From: Streptomyces sp. NBC_00704
GTDB lineage: Bacteria; Actinomycetota; Actinomycetes; Streptomycetales; Streptomycetaceae
Length of the DNA: 64,000 bases
Direction of reading: 5' to 3'
NCBI RefSeq assembly: GCF_036226605.1
Contig: NZ_CP109000.1
Span: forward strand, 124,001 to 188,000
In this document: positions 51,708 through 64,000 of the stretch, piece by piece
Position numbering within the stretch: position 1 is the first letter of the stretch
How the letters are laid out: each line of letters starts with the position of its first letter
Notes under the pieces: generated by a model
What the model was told of the DNA's origin: nothing
Databases searched by the model: none
Seen by the model: the letters and a program-made list of their open reading frames with translations, nothing else
Program-made: the position numbers and the translations under genes

Positions 51708-52835
51708 TCAGGCCGGGGTGGGCACGGTGGACGCGAACCTGTCCGCGCCGAAGGGGCGCGCGATCTGCGGCAGTCGGCCCGTGACGACGGCCTCGGCCAT
51801 CGCTTCGGCGGTGGCGGGGGTCAGCTGGACGCCGACGCGGTGGTGGCCGGTGGCCAGCAGGACGTCGTCGCGGGACGTCGGTCCGAGGATCGGCCGGCCG
51901 TCCGGGGAGCCGGGGCGCAGGCCGGCGTCGGCGCCGGCGAAGCGCATGCGGGAGGCCGCCGGAAGGACGCGGCGTACGCGTTCGAGGAGGTCCGCGACTC
52001 CTTCGGCGCGGACGTGCTCGTCGTATCCGGTGTCCTCGTAGGTGGCGCCGACGGCGAGTTCGCCGTCGGTCCGCGGCGCGATGTAGACGGCGCGGTCCTC
52101 GTAGCCGCAGCGGACGGTGTGGTGGACGCTCGTGTCGCCGTGCAGGCGGATCACCTGGCCCTTGTAGGGCTTGATCTCGGGGACGAGTCCGTCCGGCAGG
52201 CCCGGCAGCAGGTGGGTCCACGGGCCGGCGGCGAGGACGAGCCGGTCGGCGTGCAGGAGGGCGCCGCCGCTGAGCCGCACGGCCGGGGTGTCGGTGTCGA
52301 GGAGGAGCCGTGCGGCGCGTTCCCTCACGAGGTGTCCGCCGGCGTGCCGGAGTGCCGCGGTGAGGCCGCGGGTGAGGGCGCGGGGGTCGATGGAGCCGTC
52401 GTCGGGCGACAGCATGCCGGTGTGCGCCTCGGCGGCGAGGTGGGGTTCGAGGCGGTGGCAGTCGTCCGGGGTGAGCATCCGGTACCGGACGCCGAAGTCG
52501 TCGGCCATCTGCCGCAGCCGGTCCAGGCCTTCGGCGGCCCGGGCGTCGTACGCGACGTCGAGGATGCCGTTGCGCAGGAAGCCGACCGGGGTTCCGGCGG
52601 CCTGGGCGACCTCGGCGGCGAACGAGGGGTACAGGGCGCGGGAGTGCAGGACGAAGCGGGCGAAGTCGGGTTGGCCGATGAGCATGTCGCCGGAGGGCGG
52701 GAGCAGTCCGGCGGCGACGTGGGAGGCCTTGCCGCCGGGTTCCGGGTCGATGACGGTGACGTCGGCGCCGCGTTGGGCGCAGCGCCAGGCGGTCGCCAGT
52801 CCGATGACGCCGCCGCCGACGATGATGACGCGCAT
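51708..52835 (-). CDS. FAD-dependent glycine oxidase (ThiO/CmiS2-like)
   Basis: 375 residues from ATG 52835 with GGAGGAGG upstream. The FAD loop VGGGVIGLATAW lies at the N-terminus. The D-amino-acid-oxidase fold is seen in ASHVAAGLLPP, GELAVGATYEDTGYDEH, and GLRPGSPDGRPILGPT near the C-terminus. ThiO-type enzymes oxidise glycine or N-substituted glycines with O2. In cremimycin biosynthesis the related CmiS2 cleaves the N-carboxymethyl group of a 3-(carboxymethylamino)acyl intermediate to give a beta-amino acid. The same role is proposed here because an FcoT/CmiS1-like gene and half a PKS module precede it on the same strand, with a 110-bp gap to the PKS fragment. No thiamine genes are nearby, which argues against a thiazole role. 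Confidence 0.85.
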   Translation of the reverse strand: MRVIIVGGGVIGLATAWRCAQRGADVTVIDPEPGGKASHVAAGLLPPSGDMLIGQPDFARFVLHSRALYPSFAAEVAQAAGTPVGFLRNGILDVAYDARAAEGLDRLRQMADDFGVRYRMLTPDDCHRLEPHLAAEAHTGMLSPDDGSIDPRALTRGLTAALRHAGGHLVRERAARLLLDTDTPAVRLSGGALLHADRLVLAAGPWTHLLPGLPDGLVPEIKPYKGQVIRLHGDTSVHHTVRCGYEDRAVYIAPRTDGELAVGATYEDTGYDEHVRAEGVADLLERVRRVLPAASRMRFAGADAGLRPGSPDGRPILGPTSRDDVLLATGHHRVGVQLTPATAEAMAEAVVTGRLPQIARPFGADRFASTVPTPA

Positions 52836-52945
52836 GGGTTCCTCCTCCGCTCCGCGACGGGGGCGGGGGGCCGGGGCGGAGGGAGGTGCGAAGGGCCCCT
52901 GCACCACGTGGCGGAACGCTCGGTCTGCTCCGCGGGGCGGAGCGC

Positions 52946-55264
52946 TCAGTCCTGCTGGGTGAGCCGCAGCAGGTGGACGGCCAGGGCGGCCGGGGTGCGG
53001 TAGTCGAACAGGAGCGTGGCGGGCAGCCGCAGTCCGGTCAGGGCGGCCAGGCGGCGGTTGAGGTCGACGGTGGTGAGTGAGTCGAAGCCGATGGCGGAGA
53101 ATTCGGCGTCGGGTGCGACGTCGTCGGGGCCTGTGCAGGCGAGGACTTCGGCGACCTCGGTGCGGATGAGCTGCTGGAGGGCGTGGGTGCGGTCGGCCTC
53201 GGGCAGTTCGGCGAGGGTGCGGCGCAGTTCGCCGGCGTCGGCGGGGGCGGCCTGGCGGGCGGGGCGTGCGGGGTCGTGGCGTTTCGGGGGGCACAGGTCG
53301 CGCAGGACGTCGGGGATCTGCGGGGAGTGGGCGCGCAGGGCGGGCTCGTGCAGCTGGACGGGGACGAGGACGGCGTCGTCGCGGCCGAGGGCGGCGTCGA
53401 AGAGGGCGAGCCCGTCGGACACCCGCAGGGCGGAGAGGCCGGCGCGTTCCATGCGTCTGAGGTCGGCGGCGGCGAGCCGTTCGCCCATGCCGGCTTCGTC
53501 CCATAGTCCCCAGGCGAGGGAGACGGCGTGCCGGCCGTGGGAGCGGCGGTGCTGGGCGAGGGCGTCGACGAACGTGTTGGCGGCGGCGTAGTTGGCCTGG
53601 CCGGCGCCGCCGACGATGCCGCTCACGGAGGAGAAGAGGACGAGTTCACAGTCGCCGGGCAGAGTCTGGGAGACCTGGTGCAGGGCGAGCGCGGCGTCGA
53701 TCTTGGGGCGCATGACGCGGGCGAGGCGCCGGGGGGTCATGGTGCCGACGGCGCCGTCGTCGGTGACGCCGGCGGCGTGGATGAGCGTGGTGGGCGGGTG
53801 CTCGGGGGGCAGGTCGGCGAGGGCTCGGCCGAGCGCGTCGGGGTCGGCGACGTCGCAGGCGGTGACGGTGGCGTGGGCGCCGAGTTCGAGCAGTTCCGTG
53901 ACGAGGCGGCGGGCGGCGGGGGTGTCCGGTCCTGAGCGGCTGAGCAGCAGCAGGCGGCTCACGCGGTGGCGTTCGGCGAGGTGGCGGGCGAGGACGCTGC
54001 CGAGGGCTCCGGTGCCGCCGGTCAGGACGACGGTGCCGTGGGCCCGTTCGGCACGGCGTGGCCGGGTGGTGGCGTCGGGGCGGGAGCGCTGCAGGCGCAG
54101 GCGCAGCAGGCTGCCGCGGCGGACGGCGAGCTGGGCGTGGACGGCGTCGGGGCCGGTGAGGGCGGAGACCGCGGAGACGAGGGCGCGGCGTGAGCCGTCG
54201 GCCTCGTCGATGTCGACGAGTGCGAAGCGGCCGGGCTGTTCGGTCTGGCCGCTGCGGACGAGTCCCCAGACGACGGAGGCGGCGAGGCTGGTGATGCTTT
54301 CGCCCGGTTCGCAGGACTGGGCCTGCTGGGTGACGAAGACGAGGCGGGCGTCGGCGAGGCGGTCGTCGGTGAGCCATTCCTGGACGAGGACGAGGCAGCG
54401 CTGGGCCTGCGCTCGTGCTTCGTCGGCGTCGTCGCCGCCGTCGGCGCAGCTGACGAGGACGACGGAGGGGACGGGGGCGCCTCGGCGCAGGGCGGTGTCG
54501 AGGGCGGGGAAGGAGCTGTAGTTCTCGAAGGATTTGCCGGTGGCCTTGAGTTCGCCGGTGATGCCGAGGTGGTCGGTGCCGAGGAAGGCCCAGGGCTCGT
54601 CGGCCGCGGGGCGTGCCGGTACTTCGGCGAGGGGTTGCCAGTCGGGGCGCAGGAGTGCGCCGGAGGCGCCGGTGCCGCGCAGTTGTTCGAGGCTGACGGG
54701 GCGCACCATGAGGGAGCGGGCGCACAGGACCGGCCGGTCGTCGGTGTCGGTGGCGGTCAGGGTGAGGTTGTCGCCGTCGGTGGGGGTGATGCGGATGCGC
54801 AGGGCGGTGGCTCCGGGGCGGTGCACGCGGACGCCCTGCCAGGCGAAGGGGAGGTAGGTGGCGTCGTCGTTGCGGTCGAGGAAGGGGATGCTCGCGGCGT
54901 GGAGTGCGGCGTCGAGCAGGGCGGGGTGCATGAGCAGGCCGGTGGCGGGCGGGGCGGGGCTGGCGAGCGGGACTTCGGCGTAGACCTCGGGGCCGTGGCG
55001 CCAGGCGGCGTGGAGGAGGCGGAAGGCGGGGCCGTAGTCCATGCCGCGGGCGGTGAGCCGGTCGTAGAGGTCGGGGATGTCGACGGGTTCGCTGCCGGCG
55101 GGCGGCCAGGCGCGGGGTGCGGCGGCCGGGGCGGCGGCGGGTCCGGTGCCGTGCCCGCTGTGTGCGCACCGGTGGCCGGCGGAGGGCGTGACGGTGGTGG
55201 GGGTGACGGTGGAGTGGGTGGCGCCGTGGAGGGTCTCGCCAGGGCGGAGAGCGGGGACGGTCAT
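52946..55264 (-). CDS. PKS protein: C-terminal half DH, KR and ACP
   Basis: 772 residues from ATG 55264 with GAAGGAAG upstream. After a 60-residue Thr/Pro/Ala-rich leader it starts with the second hotdog of a PKS dehydratase (MDYGPAFRLL, then MHPALLDAALH with Asp118). There is no first hotdog and no HxxxGxxxxP motif. A KR follows (TGGTGALG, TDD of the B-type, QANYAAAN with Tyr559), then an ACP (GFDSLTTVDL, Ser729). KS and AT are absent. It looks like the exact complement of the plus-strand PKS, which ends after the first DH hotdog. Together they would complete module 3, and the ACP would carry the finished enoyl chain for amination by the neighbouring FcoT-like protein and oxidase. Confidence 0.88.
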   Translation of the reverse strand: MTVPALRPGETLHGATHSTVTPTTVTPSAGHRCAHSGHGTGPAAAPAAAPRAWPPAGSEPVDIPDLYDRLTARGMDYGPAFRLLHAAWRHGPEVYAEVPLASPAPPATGLLMHPALLDAALHAASIPFLDRNDDATYLPFAWQGVRVHRPGATALRIRITPTDGDNLTLTATDTDDRPVLCARSLMVRPVSLEQLRGTGASGALLRPDWQPLAEVPARPAADEPWAFLGTDHLGITGELKATGKSFENYSSFPALDTALRRGAPVPSVVLVSCADGGDDADEARAQAQRCLVLVQEWLTDDRLADARLVFVTQQAQSCEPGESITSLAASVVWGLVRSGQTEQPGRFALVDIDEADGSRRALVSAVSALTGPDAVHAQLAVRRGSLLRLRLQRSRPDATTRPRRAERAHGTVVLTGGTGALGSVLARHLAERHRVSRLLLLSRSGPDTPAARRLVTELLELGAHATVTACDVADPDALGRALADLPPEHPPTTLIHAAGVTDDGAVGTMTPRRLARVMRPKIDAALALHQVSQTLPGDCELVLFSSVSGIVGGAGQANYAAANTFVDALAQHRRSHGRHAVSLAWGLWDEAGMGERLAAADLRRMERAGLSALRVSDGLALFDAALGRDDAVLVPVQLHEPALRAHSPQIPDVLRDLCPPKRHDPARPARQAAPADAGELRRTLAELPEADRTHALQQLIRTEVAEVLACTGPDDVAPDAEFSAIGFDSLTTVDLNRRLAALTGLRLPATLLFDYRTPAALAVHLLRLTQQD

Positions 55265-55332
55265 GGGCTTCCTTCGTGGCAGAGGGGGACCCGGGGGTGC
55301 CGTGCGAGTCGGTGCCGGAGCGGTGCCTGGCG

Positions 55333-55923
55333 TCAGCCCTTCAGGGGCGGCGGGTTGGTGATGGCCGCGGTGACGTCGCCCTTGGAGTCGCCGCCGTGTT
55401 CGTCGTGGTAGCGGCAGGAGGTCTTGACGACGACGAGGGCGTCGCGGATGTCGTTGGCGTCCCAGGCGACGATGTCGACGATCTCCATGGACCCTTCGAA
55501 GAAGCGGCCGCGCATGGGCACGCGGAAGGAGCTGGAGAAGTCGGTGATGAGGATGTCGCCGAGCTGGCGGTGCCAGAAGTCGTCCATGCCCCACTGGTTG
55601 AACGGCTCGGTGAGCGCGTCCTGGACGGACTTGGCGATGAGGTAGTAGGCCATCTGGTTGTAGCAGATGTTGAACTCGACGGAGTTGAAGTGGCCGGTGT
55701 CGTCGATGTAGCACGACTCGGGGATCTCGAAGGTGCATTCGGCGGCGAGCCGTCCGCCGTCGTTCGGGTTGCCGTCGACGATGACGTCGGCGGTCTTGAG
55801 GTATTCGCACCGCTTGGCGCGGTAGGGGGTGAGCACCCGGTGCAGCAGCGGTTCGTCGGTGGGCAGGCGGCGGGCGGTGGGGCTGTCGGCGCGCTGCGCG
55901 GGTCGCGCCGGGGATGTCGTCAT
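55333..55923 (-). CDS. FcoT/CmiS1-like hotdog protein, probable glycine-adding enzyme
   Basis: 196 residues from ATG 55923. The segments ECTFEIPESCYIDDTGHFNS, VEFNICYNQMAYYLIAKSVQ and FFEGSMEIVDI are, to my reading, those of the FcoT thioesterase family (Mycobacterium Rv0098, isonitrile enzyme ScoD) and of CmiS1 in cremimycin. Several of these do not hydrolyse but add glycine to an alpha,beta-unsaturated acyl-ACP. The gene sits between the large PKS and the half-DH/KR/ACP gene in one direction (56- and 68-bp gaps). The natural acceptor would be the polyenoyl chain on the ACP of that protein. Cytoplasmic, no signal. Thioesterase activity remains an alternative. Confidence 0.8.
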   Translation of the reverse strand: MTTSPARPAQRADSPTARRLPTDEPLLHRVLTPYRAKRCEYLKTADVIVDGNPNDGGRLAAECTFEIPESCYIDDTGHFNSVEFNICYNQMAYYLIAKSVQDALTEPFNQWGMDDFWHRQLGDILITDFSSSFRVPMRGRFFEGSMEIVDIVAWDANDIRDALVVVKTSCRYHDEHGGDSKGDVTAAITNPPPLKG

Positions 55924-55979
55924 GGCTCGTGTCTCCAGCTCGTCCGGGGGCGGTGCGGGGCTTCGGGATCGGGGTCCGG

Positions 55980-64000
<8,021 letters not shown>

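Noticed and set aside
51708..52835. Thiamine-pathway ThiO
   Set aside because: No thiG, thiS or other thiamine gene lies nearby, and the context with an FcoT/CmiS1-like gene and a PKS ACP favours beta-amino-acid formation.

Overview
The window is very GC-rich, with dense genes, many GTG starts, twin-arginine and lipoprotein signals, a snapalysin protease gene and a rare TTA leucine codon in a regulator. Together these point to a Streptomyces chromosome. No rRNA, tRNA, CRISPR array or insertion sequence was recognised.

Left part (1-31,000): ordinary accessory chromosome. It begins with a short-chain dehydrogenase and a terpene synthase cut by the left edge (both minus), then a SCO6745-type protein, a secreted protein and a membrane-bound helix-turn-helix regulator. 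Next is the divergent snpA/LysR pair with a palindromic operator between the two genes. A sugar-utilisation block follows (8,253-17,319): LacI regulator, lipoprotein binding protein, two permeases, GH42 beta-galactosidase and a secreted sialidase-fold hydrolase with a ricin domain. After it come an exported amidohydrolase, a UvrA-like ABC ATPase, a MOSC protein, a DUF3291 protein, an aminoglycoside-phosphotransferase-fold kinase, an alpha/beta hydrolase, an acetyltransferase/PaaX-type regulator pair, a two-gene ABC exporter and a flavin monooxygenase.

Right part (31,000-64,000): a type I polyketide cluster. A LAL/LuxR activator with a TTA codon precedes a 5,645-residue plus-strand polyketide synthase (PKS). 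Convergent to this, on the minus strand, are a further large PKS (5' end beyond the right edge), an FcoT/CmiS1-like hotdog protein, a small PKS protein (half DH-KR-ACP) and a ThiO/CmiS2-like glycine oxidase. Every complete extension module is KS-AT-DH-KR-ACP with malonyl-type ATs and no ER, so the product should be a polyene.

The most interesting part is the predicted starter-unit machinery. The plus-strand PKS has a KSQ-ACP loading module without an AT, a first module with two AT domains in tandem, a normal second module, and a third module that stops in the middle of its dehydratase, between the two hotdog folds. The missing half-dehydratase plus KR and ACP is a separate gene on the other strand with its own RBS. 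Catalytic His and catalytic Asp are therefore on different proteins. The FcoT/CmiS1-like protein and the glycine oxidase lie in the same minus-strand gene set as the ACP-bearing half. This suggests that an octatrienoyl-ACP is made, glycine is added at C3 and oxidatively trimmed, leaving a 3-amino-4,6-octadienoyl starter for a beta-amino-acid polyene macrolactam (cremimycin, BE-14106 and heronamide are the relevant comparisons).

The plus-strand PKS is also a mosaic of long near-identical repeats written in a C-rich, G-poor codon dialect. One KR segment is shared almost exactly, in inverted orientation, with the minus-strand PKS. Gene conversion, or an assembly artefact in these repeats, must be kept in mind.
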